NCBI GenBank assembly: GCA_964631345.1
Contig: CAZVWE010000003.1
Location: 124,001-188,000, forward strand
Direction: 5' to 3'
DNA from: MGBC163016 sp964631345
GTDB taxonomy: Bacteria; Actinomycetota; Coriobacteriia; Coriobacteriales; Eggerthellaceae
Length of the DNA stretch: 64,000 nucleotides
Positions 1 through 8,853 of the stretch are shown in pieces. A program made the translations under genes and the position numbers. The notes beneath the pieces were generated by a model. It was given only the letters and a program-made list of their open reading frames with translations, did no database searches and was not told the DNA's origin. Within the stretch, counting starts at the first letter, position 1, and each line of letters opens with the position of its first letter.

Positions 1-2188
1 GTAAAGCCTCGATAGATCCTTGAACGTCAGCTTTAACGATCAAATTGAGATCCGTTAGCTTACCTTCCTCAATCCTGCTAAAGAGATCATCCAAAGAAAC
101 ATGTGATCTATGCTGCTGTTCTGCAAGTCTTTCGCGAAGTGCACGCTCTTCTGCAAGCTTTCTTGCATCGCGCTCATCTTCAAATACCCTAAATTCATCT
201 CCTGCAACAGGTACTGAATTAAGACCTAAAATCTCACCAGGATCAGCTGGAAGCGCTGCTTCAGAATGCTCTCCGCGCGGGTCAACCAAGGCACGAACAC
301 GACCATAAGATGTGCCTGCAACCACAGCGTCTCCTGGATGCAGGGTACCCCTTTGAACCAGAACAGTTGCAATAGGGCCTCTTCCCTTATCGAGGTTTGC
401 CTCAATTACAAAACCGCTCGCTAAAGCATCGGGGTTTGCTTTAAGCTCAAGCACATCAGCCTGCAAAATAATCGTTTCAAGTAGATCGTCAATGTGAAGT
501 TTCTTCTTTGCAGAAACATTCACAAACATATTCTGTCCGCCCCATTCTTCAGGAATAACTTCATACTCGGTTAATTCTTGGCGAACTCTATCAGGATTTG
601 CACCATCTTTATCAATTTTATTCACAGCAACAACAATAGGCACATTGGCTGCTTTTGCATGATTTATAGCCTCAACAGTCTGAGGCATAACACCATCATC
701 AGCTGCAACTACTAAAACGATAACATCGGTTACTTGCGCGCCTCTTGCACGCATAGCGGTAAATGCTTCATGACCAGGAGTGTCAATGAATGTGATTTGG
801 CGATCGTTGATGTTTACAACCGAAGCACCAATATGCTGAGTAATGCCACCAGCCTCACTAGCAACGACTCCGGTATCTCTAATTGCATCGAGCAGAGAGG
901 TCTTACCATGATCAACGTGACCCATAACGGTAACAACAGGCGGACGTGGCTTTAAGTCATCTTCTGTATCGTTATAAACGACAACATATTCTTCTTCAGG
1001 AGACACAACGCGAACTTTTCTGCCCATATCATCAGCGACAATATCAATTAGGTCATCGCTCATAGATTGCGTGACGGTCAAAACCTGACCTAGCAAAAAT
1101 AAACGCTTAATGATGTCATTAGGTTGCACACCTAAAAGCTCAGCAACTTTTCCAACAGTAGCACCCTCAGGAATTTCAACTACAGAATCATCCAAAACTA
1201 GCTCAGGATCAATACCATGTTCAATAGCTGCTGCTTCTGCACGCTCTCTTGCTTCGGCCTCTCTTTTTTGCTTACGTTTTTTACGTCTTCCTTCGCCTTC
1301 AGAAGAACTGGCAGCCTCAACAGCTGCTCTTGCCTCAGCAAGCACTTTGTCACGTTGAAGCTGTTCTGCCTGCACTGCCATCTGTGCATAACGATCTTCT
1401 TGCTCGTTTTCTTGCATCTCTTCAAGTTCAGGAACAAACTGATGAGGATTCTTTTGTTTCTTAGGCTTGCGACCTTTTTGTTGTTGATTTCCTTTTTTAT
1501 CCTGAGTCTTCGTTGTTTCTTGAGTTTTCATCCTTTGCTGTTCTGATTCAATTTGTGAAAGCAACGATGAGAAATCTGCATTCTTGCCTGAGTTTTCTAC
1601 TTTTGACTCCGCAGACACATTTGCTGATGCAGTCTTTGCCTGTTTCTTTCCCTTGTTCTTTAAGGACTCTTCAACAGCTTGCTTCTTCGCTACTTCGCGA
1701 GCAGTTCGCTCAGCCTTTTCGCGTGCTTTAGCTTCAGCCTTCTCACGCTCAACTCTCTTTTTCTCCATCTCAATCTGACTTGCAAGAGACTCGATTCCAG
1801 AAGATGCGGCAGTTTCGATTCTTTTTGGCTTTTTCTTAGCCTTTTCGTTCTCTTCATTAGAAGATGTTCCTACGCGCGCAGCTTTTGCGGCTTCTCTTTC
1901 GGCAAGTTCTTTTTCAACCGCAGCCTTACGCTCAGCTTCTTCCGCTGCTTTTTTTCGCTCCGTTTCAGCCTTTTCTTTTTCTAAGGCTTTACGCTCCTCC
2001 TCTTTAAGATCATTTGATCTCTCAAGGATTTCCGGTTCTAATGCTTTACGGATGCTTTCAACATCTTCTTCAGTAAGAATACTTGCGTGCGATTTAGCCG
2101 CAATTCCAACCTCATGTAATCTATCCAGCATATCCTTGCTTGATAGATCAAATTCTTTAGCCAACTCATGAACGCGCACTCCGGCCAT
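1..2188 (-). CDS. infB: translation initiation factor IF-2, 3' end cut off by window edge
   Basis: GTPase that brings initiator tRNA to the 30S subunit and promotes subunit joining. The reading frame is open from the ATG at 2188 to the window edge, giving about 729 residues; the last part of the protein is missing. An IF2_N-type helical domain opens the protein (MAGVRVHELAKEFDLSSK). A long Lys/Glu/Ala-rich linker follows (about residues 60-330), then a second IF2_N module and the G domain with GHVDHGKT near residue 425, DTPGHEAF and NKID. The ribosome-binding site GAAGGAG precedes the ATG, which begins 2 bp after the rnpM stop. It is the last visible gene of rimP-nusA-rnpM-infB, the classical arrangement. 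Identity is certain; only the C-terminal domains are unseen. Confidence 0.97.
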   Translation of the reverse strand, partial: MAGVRVHELAKEFDLSSKDMLDRLHEVGIAAKSHASILTEEDVESIRKALEPEILERSNDLKEEERKALEKEKAETERKKAAEEAERKAAVEKELAEREAAKAARVGTSSNEENEKAKKKPKRIETAASSGIESLASQIEMEKKRVEREKAEAKAREKAERTAREVAKKQAVEESLKNKGKKQAKTASANVSAESKVENSGKNADFSSLLSQIESEQQRMKTQETTKTQDKKGNQQQKGRKPKKQKNPHQFVPELEEMQENEQEDRYAQMAVQAEQLQRDKVLAEARAAVEAASSSEGEGRRKKRKQKREAEARERAEAAAIEHGIDPELVLDDSVVEIPEGATVGKVAELLGVQPNDIIKRLFLLGQVLTVTQSMSDDLIDIVADDMGRKVRVVSPEEEYVVVYNDTEDDLKPRPPVVTVMGHVDHGKTSLLDAIRDTGVVASEAGGITQHIGASVVNINDRQITFIDTPGHEAFTAMRARGAQVTDVIVLVVAADDGVMPQTVEAINHAKAANVPIVVAVNKIDKDGANPDRVRQELTEYEVIPEEWGGQNMFVNVSAKKKLHIDDLLETIILQADVLELKANPDALASGFVIEANLDKGRGPIATVLVQRGTLHPGDAVVAGTSYGRVRALVDPRGEHSEAALPADPGEILGLNSVPVAGDEFRVFEDERDARKLAEERALRERLAEQQHRSHVSLDDLFSRIEEGKLTDLNLIVKADVQGSIEAL

Positions 2189-2190
2189 GT

Positions 2191-2466
2191 TTACTCCTTC
2201 TTCCCTTTGACAGACATGGCGTTTTCAAATTGCGCCCTGACTGCGCCAATGCTGTCTTTTGAGGCCTTCACGCGCAATGCGCTGGTGAGCCTTCCGCTGC
2301 TTTCAACTTTATCAAAACATTCAAGTGAACACACATATGCACCACGTCCAGCAGCACGACCAGTAGGATCGAACGCCACGTCCCCATCTGGCGTTCTTAC
2401 TATTCTGTAGAGCTTAGACTTAGTCTCCTTGTCTCTACATCCAATGCAAGTGCGTTCACCCTTCAA
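2191..2466 (-). CDS. rnpM: YlxR/RnpM family RNA-binding protein (DUF448)
   Basis: Small basic protein of the YlxR family; B. subtilis RnpM binds RNase P RNA and modulates the enzyme. The family hallmark RTCIGCR is near the N-terminus, followed by the usual RxxR core and GRGAYVC segment. It lies between nusA and infB, where this family almost always sits. The frame could open at an ATG at 2499 inside nusA, but TTG at 2466 is the better start: it has GGAGG seven bases upstream, begins just after the nusA stop, and yields 91 residues, normal for the family. The start choice is inference; the identity is firm. Confidence 0.9.
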   Translation of the reverse strand: MKGERTCIGCRDKETKSKLYRIVRTPDGDVAFDPTGRAAGRGAYVCSLECFDKVESSGRLTSALRVKASKDSIGAVRAQFENAMSVKGKKE

Positions 2467-2468
2467 AT

Positions 2469-3704
2469 TTAAGCCTCCGCCTCCGCATGAACTCCGCAAT
2501 ACTTAGAGCCTTCACGTGCGTGATTTCTGCAACGTGTACCGTCTTCACTGATGTATGCACAAAGTTCATCGTCTAAAGTCTCATCATCATCAATAAGTTC
2601 ACTATCTATTACAAGTGGCTCTCCCGCAAAACTTTGAGACTTAATATCTATATGCCAGCCTGTAAGCCTTGCTGCAAGTCTCGCATTTTGACCCTCTTTG
2701 CCAATTGCTAAAGAAAGCTGATCATCTGGAACAAGAACAGATGCGTAGTGATTTTCTGGATCAATTGTCACGCGCGATACTCGTGCAGGCGATAGAGCAT
2801 TTGCAACATACGTTGCAGGATCTTCGCTCCATTGGATTACATCCACTCTCTCGTTTCTGAGTTCTTCGACCACCATTCTGACGCGTGATCCCTTAGGACC
2901 TACACATGCGCCAACAGGATCTAGGCTTGGTTCACGAGAAGATACTGCCACTTTAGAGCGGGCACCTGGTTCACGTGCAATTGATTTAATCTCAACTATT
3001 CCATCATAAATTTCTGGAACCTCTATCTCAAAAAGCCTACGAATAAGATCAGGATGTGTACGAGATACGATAATCGGAGGACGAGCCTGTTCCCCTCTTG
3101 CACGTGTCACATCAGATGATGGATCGCGAACATCGATAATCAACACCTTAAGACGCTGATTGTGTCTATAGTGCTCATTGTTCGGGCGCTCATTACGCTC
3201 GCCAGGGTTTCTTTTTACATCATAGTGTGGAAGCTCTGCTTCTACCCCATCTCGAATCTTGATAATTGTGAAATCTGGGGTTCCTTGAAGTACGGTTCCT
3301 GTAATCAAATCTCCCACACGATCAGAGAACTCTTCATAGATTGTCTTTCGTGTAGCGTCACGAACAATAGATGCAATAACACTTTTTGCATTTTGTGCAG
3401 CTATACGAGAGATATCGGCTGGAGTTACATCTCTTTCTTCAAATTCAGAATAGACAAGCTCAACCTCTCCAGTCTCTTCATTTACGACCTCATCAGGCTC
3501 ACCTGTTGGCACAAGCTCATAAACATAAATCTTGCCTGTCTGACGATCAATCGTCACGCGAGCATCGTATTCAAGATCCAAAATCCTCTCATAGCTTTTA
3601 GCTAAAGAGTCTTCAAGGCGCTCGATTATATAAAACTCGTCAATCTTGCGTTCATGAGCAAGAGCCTGCAACGCCTCAATCAATGAATACCCTTCATCTG
3701 CCAT
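2469..3704 (-). CDS. nusA: transcription termination/antitermination factor NusA
   Basis: Binds RNA polymerase and the nascent RNA and modulates pausing, termination and antitermination. It has 411 residues in the order NusA N-terminal RNAP-binding domain (1-125), S1 domain (about 130-200), and KH1 and KH2 (about 210-345; GPKGSRVR and AIGKEGQNARLAARLTGW are visible). Instead of the acidic repeats of proteobacterial NusA it ends in an acidic linker and a Cys/His cluster: C382, C392, H395, C403 and H406, which looks like a small zinc-binding tail. The start ATG at 3704 has AAAGGAGAG upstream. It is the second gene of the rimP operon. Confidence 0.97.
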   Translation of the reverse strand: MADEGYSLIEALQALAHERKIDEFYIIERLEDSLAKSYERILDLEYDARVTIDRQTGKIYVYELVPTGEPDEVVNEETGEVELVYSEFEERDVTPADISRIAAQNAKSVIASIVRDATRKTIYEEFSDRVGDLITGTVLQGTPDFTIIKIRDGVEAELPHYDVKRNPGERNERPNNEHYRHNQRLKVLIIDVRDPSSDVTRARGEQARPPIIVSRTHPDLIRRLFEIEVPEIYDGIVEIKSIAREPGARSKVAVSSREPSLDPVGACVGPKGSRVRMVVEELRNERVDVIQWSEDPATYVANALSPARVSRVTIDPENHYASVLVPDDQLSLAIGKEGQNARLAARLTGWHIDIKSQSFAGEPLVIDSELIDDDETLDDELCAYISEDGTRCRNHAREGSKYCGVHAEAEA

Positions 3705-3725
3705 TTCAAACTCTCCTTTAAAGAT

Positions 3726-4205
3726 CTACTTGAACTCTATCTTGCCAACCAAATTTGCACGGCTAATCGCATCAAGCGGAATTTCAAAAGTTCCATTTTC
3801 TGTTTCTATAGCAATGTTGTTAGCATCCTTATCAGTACCCACTTGAAGAATGCGCCCTTTAAAACTTGATCTTCCATCAATTGGACTTGCAACCTTTATG
3901 CGCGCATCCTCGCCTACAAAACGTGCAAAGTGCTCCTTAGTACGCAAAGGTCTATCAATTCCAGGAGAAGAAATCTCAAGATTATAGGCTCCAGGAAATG
4001 GATCGATCTCGTCTACAATCTCTCCGATCCAAATACCTGCATCCGATAGCTCATTGAAAGACACACCACCTTCAGCATCAATATAGACGCGAATGCATGG
4101 AGATTTTTTAGCACCCGTAATTTCAAGGGTGACTATTTCTACGGCTTTATCAGAAGCCGCATCCTCTATTGCATTTAGCAGTGTCTGTTCCTTAGCTGTG
4201 AGCAT
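3726..4205 (-). CDS. rimP: ribosome maturation factor RimP
   Basis: Needed for maturation of the 30S subunit. It has 159 residues with the RimP N-terminal alpha/beta domain (LEISSPGIDRPL at the centre) and a C-terminal SH3-like domain. The reading frame extends upstream to 4298, but those codons run through a clear intrinsic terminator hairpin. The ATG at 4205 has GCGAGGAAA in front and gives the usual family length, so I use it. First gene of the rimP-nusA-rnpM-infB operon. Confidence 0.93.
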   Translation of the reverse strand: MLTAKEQTLLNAIEDAASDKAVEIVTLEITGAKKSPCIRVYIDAEGGVSFNELSDAGIWIGEIVDEIDPFPGAYNLEISSPGIDRPLRTKEHFARFVGEDARIKVASPIDGRSSFKGRILQVGTDKDANNIAIETENGTFEIPLDAISRANLVGKIEFK

Positions 4206-4219
4206 TTTCCTCGCTAACT

Positions 4220-4274
4220 CACCCGTTTTCGACAATAAAAAAAGCGGGATTATTCCCACTTCCTCAAACGGGTG
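4220..4274 (-). terminator. leader terminator nested in a longer stem, upstream of rimP (attenuator-like)
   Basis: On the minus strand, AAGTGGGA and TCCCGCTT (4242-4261, loop ATAA, one G-U pair) form a hairpin followed by seven U (4237-4243). Two perfectly complementary 9-mers, CACCCGTTT at 4220-4228 and AAACGGGTG at 4266-4274 (as read on the plus strand), enclose the hairpin and U run. If the candidate promoter at 4299-4326 is real, the terminator lies inside the rimP operon leader. It could instead simply end the upstream hydrolase gene, whose stop is 150 bp away. Confidence 0.7.
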
Positions 4275-4298
4275 GCTTGAAACCAATTGCCTATCCAA

Positions 4299-4326
4299 AT
4301 ATTAGCATAGATTTTATGAACTTCAA
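4299..4326 (-). promoter_or_regulatory. candidate promoter of the rimP-nusA-rnpM-infB operon
   Basis: On the minus strand, TTGAAG (4321-4326), a 16-base spacer and TAATAT (4299-4304) resemble a sigma-70 promoter. Transcription would start near 4292, giving a leader of about 90 bases that contains the nested terminator. Confidence 0.45.
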
Positions 4327-4410
4327 AGACATACAAAGCGCTTCATATATTTGGCATGCATCTAATAATATCTACCACCACATGATTTGGTGTTATTTAA
4401 AGCATTGCAA

Positions 4411-4995
4411 TCACAGGTCAGAAGATCGAATAACTTTTGCTCCAATGAATTCCATATCTGCAATATTTGATCGTTGCACTTCAGGTGTTCGAGATGATGT
4501 TGCATCTTCCACAACAATAACGTCGTAATTTAGAGATAGTGCATCATAACAAGTTGTACGAATGCAATTAGGTGTGGTTGTTCCGATCAACATAACTGTA
4601 TTGATATCTTGATTTTGCAAAATTTCGTGTAAGTTTGTCTGAAAGAATGCAGAAAATCTTGGTTTCCAAATTATCTGTTCACTTGGCAGTTCTTTAAGCG
4701 ATTCAGGGACTTCTATACTTTTTGGGTCATCGCCTTTACGACACAGCGGACGACCCCCTTTAAGCCACGTTTCCAAGCGGACAGGCTCAACATCACATCC
4801 GTCATATGAATATTCACGTCGTATATGAAATATTGGCAGATGCGCTTTTCGTGCAAAACCTAGCACTCTCGCACAAGTATCTATAGTATCTGCAGCCTCC
4901 GCTATGCAAAGAGATGACTTAGGGTCTATAAATCCATTCTGCATATCTATTATCAATAACGCGGTATTATTCAATATCTGCATATCCCTCCGCAT
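4411..4995 (-). CDS. isochorismatase-family cysteine hydrolase
   Basis: Member of the isochorismatase-like alpha/beta hydrolases, which include nicotinamidase, isochorismatase and related amidases. The expected catalytic triad is visible: D17 in IIDMQNGF, K111 in WKPRFSAF and C144 in TTTPNCIRTT (194-residue numbering). Substrate cannot be assigned; the NCIRTT segment occurs in the generic cysteine hydrolase branch. An internal ATG at 4983 has GGAGG only three bases upstream, so the true start may be there or at 4995. It stands alone between the rimP operon and the divergent gtrA-like gene. Confidence 0.85.
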   Translation of the reverse strand: MRRDMQILNNTALLIIDMQNGFIDPKSSLCIAEAADTIDTCARVLGFARKAHLPIFHIRREYSYDGCDVEPVRLETWLKGGRPLCRKGDDPKSIEVPESLKELPSEQIIWKPRFSAFFQTNLHEILQNQDINTVMLIGTTTPNCIRTTCYDALSLNYDVIVVEDATSSRTPEVQRSNIADMEFIGAKVIRSSDL

Positions 4996-5159
4996 GAAGT
5001 ATTGATCTAAAAGACAACATCACCAAATCAAATAAGCACTTTTGCCCATAATGCTACACTTCTTTGATGCTTTCAATTCGATGCGCCTAGAAATACTTTT
5101 TAGCACTTTAGAACTACTCCAAAGAGCATTCTAAAGATATGTTTTCAATAGCATGTTGA

Positions 5160-5165
5160 TATAAT
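5160..5165 (+). promoter_or_regulatory. candidate -10 element of the gtrA-like gene
   Basis: TATAAT sits 33 bases before the start codon, with AGGAGG between. I see no convincing -35 at 16-18 bases upstream. Confidence 0.35.
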
Positions 5166-5197
5166 CATCGCGCAATTTAATTAGGAGGCATTGGTTC

Positions 5198-5626
5198 ATG
5201 AAATCGCTCTTTGAGCAAATAATTAAATTTGCCGGTGTTGGTATAACCGCTTTTATCATCGATTACGGCATCATGGTTGCATTAACCGAGCTTTTTGGAG
5301 TCGATTACCTAATAAGCGCAACCATCTCTTTCATAATCTCGGTCATCTTTAATTACTTCGCATCTATGCGCTATGTGTTCACACACAAAGAAGGAATGTC
5401 TCGCAAGCGCGAATTTATCATTTTTGTAGTGCTGTCTGTTATTGGGCTTTTACTGAACGATCTATTCATGTGGGTAGGAACAGACTTTTTCGGAATAAGC
5501 TACCTTATTACCAAATTGATAGCTACAGCTTTGGTTATGATCTATAACTTTGTCACAAGAAAAATATTCCTCGATGCCGGATCTAAGACTAACGATATCG
5601 AGGAAATTTTTGACAGTATCGAATAG
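5198..5626 (+). CDS. GtrA-family membrane protein
   Basis: Small integral membrane protein of the GtrA family, whose members are thought to move polyprenyl-linked sugars across the cytoplasmic membrane for cell-wall or O-antigen glycosylation. It has 142 residues and four predicted membrane spans (about 8-28, 38-58, 75-95, 105-125). The family segment FIISVIFNYFASMRYVF is followed by a conserved YNFVTRK near the C-terminus. AGGAGG lies 10 bases before the ATG. No glycosyltransferase gene is adjacent, so its sugar and partner are unknown. Confidence 0.88.
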   Translation: MKSLFEQIIKFAGVGITAFIIDYGIMVALTELFGVDYLISATISFIISVIFNYFASMRYVFTHKEGMSRKREFIIFVVLSVIGLLLNDLFMWVGTDFFGISYLITKLIATALVMIYNFVTRKIFLDAGSKTNDIEEIFDSIE

Positions 5627-5652
5627 CTAACGAGAAAATCGACTTGGAACAA

Positions 5653-7167
5653 TTATTTTGAAAGCAGACGATTCATTGCGTTGAGGTATGCCTTCGTAGA
5701 TGAAACAACAATATCTCCATCAGCTCCTCTACCTGTAAATATCTCCCCCGATTCAGACTTAACACGCACTGTTACCTCGCCTAAAGCATCAATTCCACGT
5801 GTGACAGACTGTACGGAATATTCAGTTAAATCGCTGGTAATACCTAGTGCTTCATTTACAGCTTTATACACCGCATCAATAGGCCCTACCCCATACTCAC
5901 AAACAACTATCTCTTCACCTTCAGGGTCTTCCACAGTAAGTGTAGCTGTTGGCTTTAATGGGAATCCACAACTGATCTGGACACCTTTTAGTGTATAAAG
6001 CGCATTCTCTTCGCGGTCATGTTCATTTACCAAAGATTCAAGGTCTTCGTCATAGACTTCTTTTTTCTTATCAGCAAGATTTAAGAACGCCTCATAAATT
6101 TGATCTAGCTTTTCTTCGCTAAATTCATATCCAAGCTCTTCCAATCGATGCTTTAAGGCAGCATGACCACTTCTTGCAGTAAGTACAATCTGACTCTTGC
6201 CAGCGCCCACATCTTCAGGATCAATGATTTCATATGTATCGCGCTTCTTTAACACACCGTCTTGATGAATACCTGATGAATGCGCAAATGCGTTTGCGCC
6301 AACAATTGCTTTATTCGCCTGCACATTCATACCTGTAATCGATGAAACCAATCTGCTTGCTTTCACAAACTCTTTAGTATTCACATCGGTATGAGCATCA
6401 AGTTCTTGACCGTGCATCTTCATGGCCATAACAACTTCTTCCATGGCCGTGTTTCCTGCACGTTCCCCAAGACCATTGATCGTACATTCAATTTGACGCG
6501 CCCCGTTTTGAACGCCTGCCAAAGACAATGCAGTCGCCATACCCAAGTCATTGTGACAATGCACAGCAATGGTTACATTTTCAATCCCACGTACGTTATC
6601 GCAAAGATATTTAATTCTGCGTCCGAATTCCTCGGGAAGAGAATAACCCGTTGTATCAGGAATATTTACAACCGTAGCGCCCGCATCCACAACAGCCTGT
6701 ATTACACGAACCAAAAAGTCATAATCGGAACGTCCGGCATCTTCTGCGTAAAACTGAACATCGTCAACATACTTCTTTGCACACTTAACACAATTTATGG
6801 CGCGCTCAACACACTCATCTTCTGTAATCTTTAGCTTATCTCGCATATGGCTTTTAGAAACGCCGATTCCGGTGTGAATACGAGGGCGCTTTGCAAACTG
6901 TAGAGCATCCGCTGCAACAACAATGTCTTTCTCAATTGCACGTGTTAGCGCACAAACAACTGCATCATATCCGGCAAGTTCGGATATCTTTCGTACACTT
7001 TCAAAATCTCCGGGGCTAGATATCGGAAAGCCCGCCTCAATTACATCAACATTTAAACGAAGGAGCTGCCTTGCAATTACAAGCTTTTCCTCTGTATTCA
7101 TTGAGGCTCCAGGTGATTGCTCACCATCGCGAAGTGTTGTATCAAATATGTCTATTTTTCGCGTCAT
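5653..7167 (-). CDS. leuA: 2-isopropylmalate synthase
   Basis: Condenses acetyl-CoA with 2-oxoisovalerate, the committed step to leucine. It has 504 residues, the usual length of the short bacterial LeuA type. The TIM barrel opens with FDTTLRDGEQSPGASM; metal-binding HCHNDLGMA and the signature INGLGERAGN follow. The C-terminal LeuA allosteric domain, from about residue 385, is where leucine binds in the family. AAGGAAA precedes the ATG. It is the last gene of serC-serA-leuA, which ties it to the ilv genes 4 kb away that make its substrate. Citramalate synthase is a possible alternative, but the overall pattern is LeuA. Confidence 0.93.
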   Translation of the reverse strand: MTRKIDIFDTTLRDGEQSPGASMNTEEKLVIARQLLRLNVDVIEAGFPISSPGDFESVRKISELAGYDAVVCALTRAIEKDIVVAADALQFAKRPRIHTGIGVSKSHMRDKLKITEDECVERAINCVKCAKKYVDDVQFYAEDAGRSDYDFLVRVIQAVVDAGATVVNIPDTTGYSLPEEFGRRIKYLCDNVRGIENVTIAVHCHNDLGMATALSLAGVQNGARQIECTINGLGERAGNTAMEEVVMAMKMHGQELDAHTDVNTKEFVKASRLVSSITGMNVQANKAIVGANAFAHSSGIHQDGVLKKRDTYEIIDPEDVGAGKSQIVLTARSGHAALKHRLEELGYEFSEEKLDQIYEAFLNLADKKKEVYDEDLESLVNEHDREENALYTLKGVQISCGFPLKPTATLTVEDPEGEEIVVCEYGVGPIDAVYKAVNEALGITSDLTEYSVQSVTRGIDALGEVTVRVKSESGEIFTGRGADGDIVVSSTKAYLNAMNRLLSK

Positions 7168-7197
7168 TTCGATTTTCCTTGAATCAAAATTTTGAAT

Positions 7198-8775
7198 CTA
7201 GATGCTTAACTTCCAGATGTTTTTGTAATCAAAAGCAGACTTTAATTTATTCATAACATCATCGGTCACATCACCTTCGACATTTATGAAAACAAGTGCA
7301 CAGTTCTCTTCCGGTTTTGTACCGATCTGCATTGTGGTGATATTAATGCCTGCCTCGCCCAAAATTGTCCCGATAATTCCAATTCGACCAGGTGCATCAA
7401 CGTACTCAAAAATCAAAGAATCTTTTGCTGGTATTACATCAATTTTATATCCCATAAAAGAAATGATTCGAGCCAAGCTGTCCACACCATAAAGAGTCAT
7501 GGCCATTTCAAATTCATCGGCTATAACAGAAATCGCTGAAGAATACTCCCCCGCATCTTCTCGAACTTCGCTCTTGACGCTCATCCCATGACGTTCGGCT
7601 GTAGAAAAGACGTCGTCAGAGATAACGGTTCCCGATTTCTTGTAAGAAAGAATTCCCTGCACAACCCCTGTGATAAATAGCACCGGATCAGAATCAGAAA
7701 TCTCACCTTCAAGACGGACTCTAACTCGTTTAGGCATACCACCTGTCAAATCCGCAACCATGCGACCCATTATTTTACATGCGCGAATAAATGGCTTTAC
7801 GCTGTCCAATGAATCAAGCACAGGTGTGTCAGCATTTATAGCTGTTGGAACAATCGATCCCTCAAGGCCTGCCCAAACATATTCAGCAATTTGTCGTCCT
7901 GCTCTAACTTGAGCCTCTTTGGTTACCGCACTTATATGAGGCGTCAAAATCGCATCTTCAAGCTCATGCAACGGACTGTCTATGCATGGTTCTTCTTCAA
8001 AAACATCAATCGCACATGCTGCAATTTTGCCCGCTGCAAGAAAATCAGCAAGTGAGTCTACATTGTAAATGCCACCCCTTGCAGAGTTGACAAGTATCAC
8101 ACCATCCTTCATTTTCGAGAATTCCTCAGGACCAAACATCCCATAGGTTTCTTCTGTAAGAGGAAGGTGTACCGATATAAAATCAGCTATAGGAAGCATT
8201 TCTTTAATTGAGTCAAACAACACAACATCAAGCTGAGCAGCACGTTCTGGCGAGCAATACGGATCATAGCCTATAACTCGCATTCCGAATGCATTGGCTC
8301 TTTCAGCCACAAGCCCGCCAACACGCCCGAGTCCAAAAATAGCGAGCGTATGCCCATATAGCTCACGACCCATAAAGCAATGCCTTTTCCATGTGCCATC
8401 ATGTAGTGTGGAATTTGCTTGCGGGATGTTTCTGGCAGCAGCTAGAAGCAAAGCCATAGTATGCTCTGCAGCAGAAATGATATTTGATGTTGGCGCATTA
8501 CATACTGTTATACCGCGTGCATTTGCAGCCTCAATATCAATGTTATCAACCGTAACTCCTGCACGGCCTATGATCTTTAAGTTTTTCGCAGCATCTAAAA
8601 GCTCAGGTGTTACTTTTGTTGCAGACCTAACAATCAACGCATCATAATCGCCAATTGTGGCTTTTAGTTCCTCAGGTTCAAGATCTAGGCGTACATCTAC
8701 TTGATACCCACGTCCTTTTAGACTGTCAATTCCTTCTTGTGCAATTTGTTCAACAACAAGCACTTTTTTAGGCAT
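7198..8775 (-). CDS. serA: D-3-phosphoglycerate dehydrogenase
   Basis: Oxidises 3-phosphoglycerate to 3-phosphohydroxypyruvate with NAD, the first step of serine synthesis. It has 525 residues, the long form with an intervening domain and a C-terminal ACT domain. The NAD site is FGLGRVGGLVAERA (about 150), the catalytic region NSARGGI, and the catalytic His lies in LTPHISAVT. The ACT domain begins at about residue 450 (IEFVDAPGRIGIIGT-like) and is the serine-binding regulatory part in related enzymes. The gene lies between serC and leuA in the same direction, 30 bp from leuA. Confidence 0.96.
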   Translation of the reverse strand: MPKKVLVVEQIAQEGIDSLKGRGYQVDVRLDLEPEELKATIGDYDALIVRSATKVTPELLDAAKNLKIIGRAGVTVDNIDIEAANARGITVCNAPTSNIISAAEHTMALLLAAARNIPQANSTLHDGTWKRHCFMGRELYGHTLAIFGLGRVGGLVAERANAFGMRVIGYDPYCSPERAAQLDVVLFDSIKEMLPIADFISVHLPLTEETYGMFGPEEFSKMKDGVILVNSARGGIYNVDSLADFLAAGKIAACAIDVFEEEPCIDSPLHELEDAILTPHISAVTKEAQVRAGRQIAEYVWAGLEGSIVPTAINADTPVLDSLDSVKPFIRACKIMGRMVADLTGGMPKRVRVRLEGEISDSDPVLFITGVVQGILSYKKSGTVISDDVFSTAERHGMSVKSEVREDAGEYSSAISVIADEFEMAMTLYGVDSLARIISFMGYKIDVIPAKDSLIFEYVDAPGRIGIIGTILGEAGINITTMQIGTKPEENCALVFINVEGDVTDDVMNKLKSAFDYKNIWKLSI

Positions 8776-8853
8776 GCTTAAATCCGTCCCATACTTTCTA
8801 GACTTTATCGGTGTTCAAAATGACGCTTCAAAATGGCTATCGTTAATAACAGC

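Noticed and set aside
1198..1546. Plus- and minus-strand frames over infB
   Set aside because: They lie inside the Lys/Glu/Ala-rich linker of IF-2, whose biased codons leave other frames open.
3162..3605. 147-codon plus-strand frame opposite nusA
   Set aside because: No ribosome-binding site, no family resemblance, and it lies wholly within nusA.
4206..4298. Upstream extension of rimP
   Set aside because: The frame is open, but it passes through a U-tailed hairpin, has no good ribosome-binding site and would make the protein 30 residues too long.
5653..7167. Citramalate synthase (CimA) as identity of the LeuA-like enzyme
   Set aside because: Length and regulatory domain fit LeuA, and the ilv genes nearby supply its substrate, although only a phylogeny would settle it.
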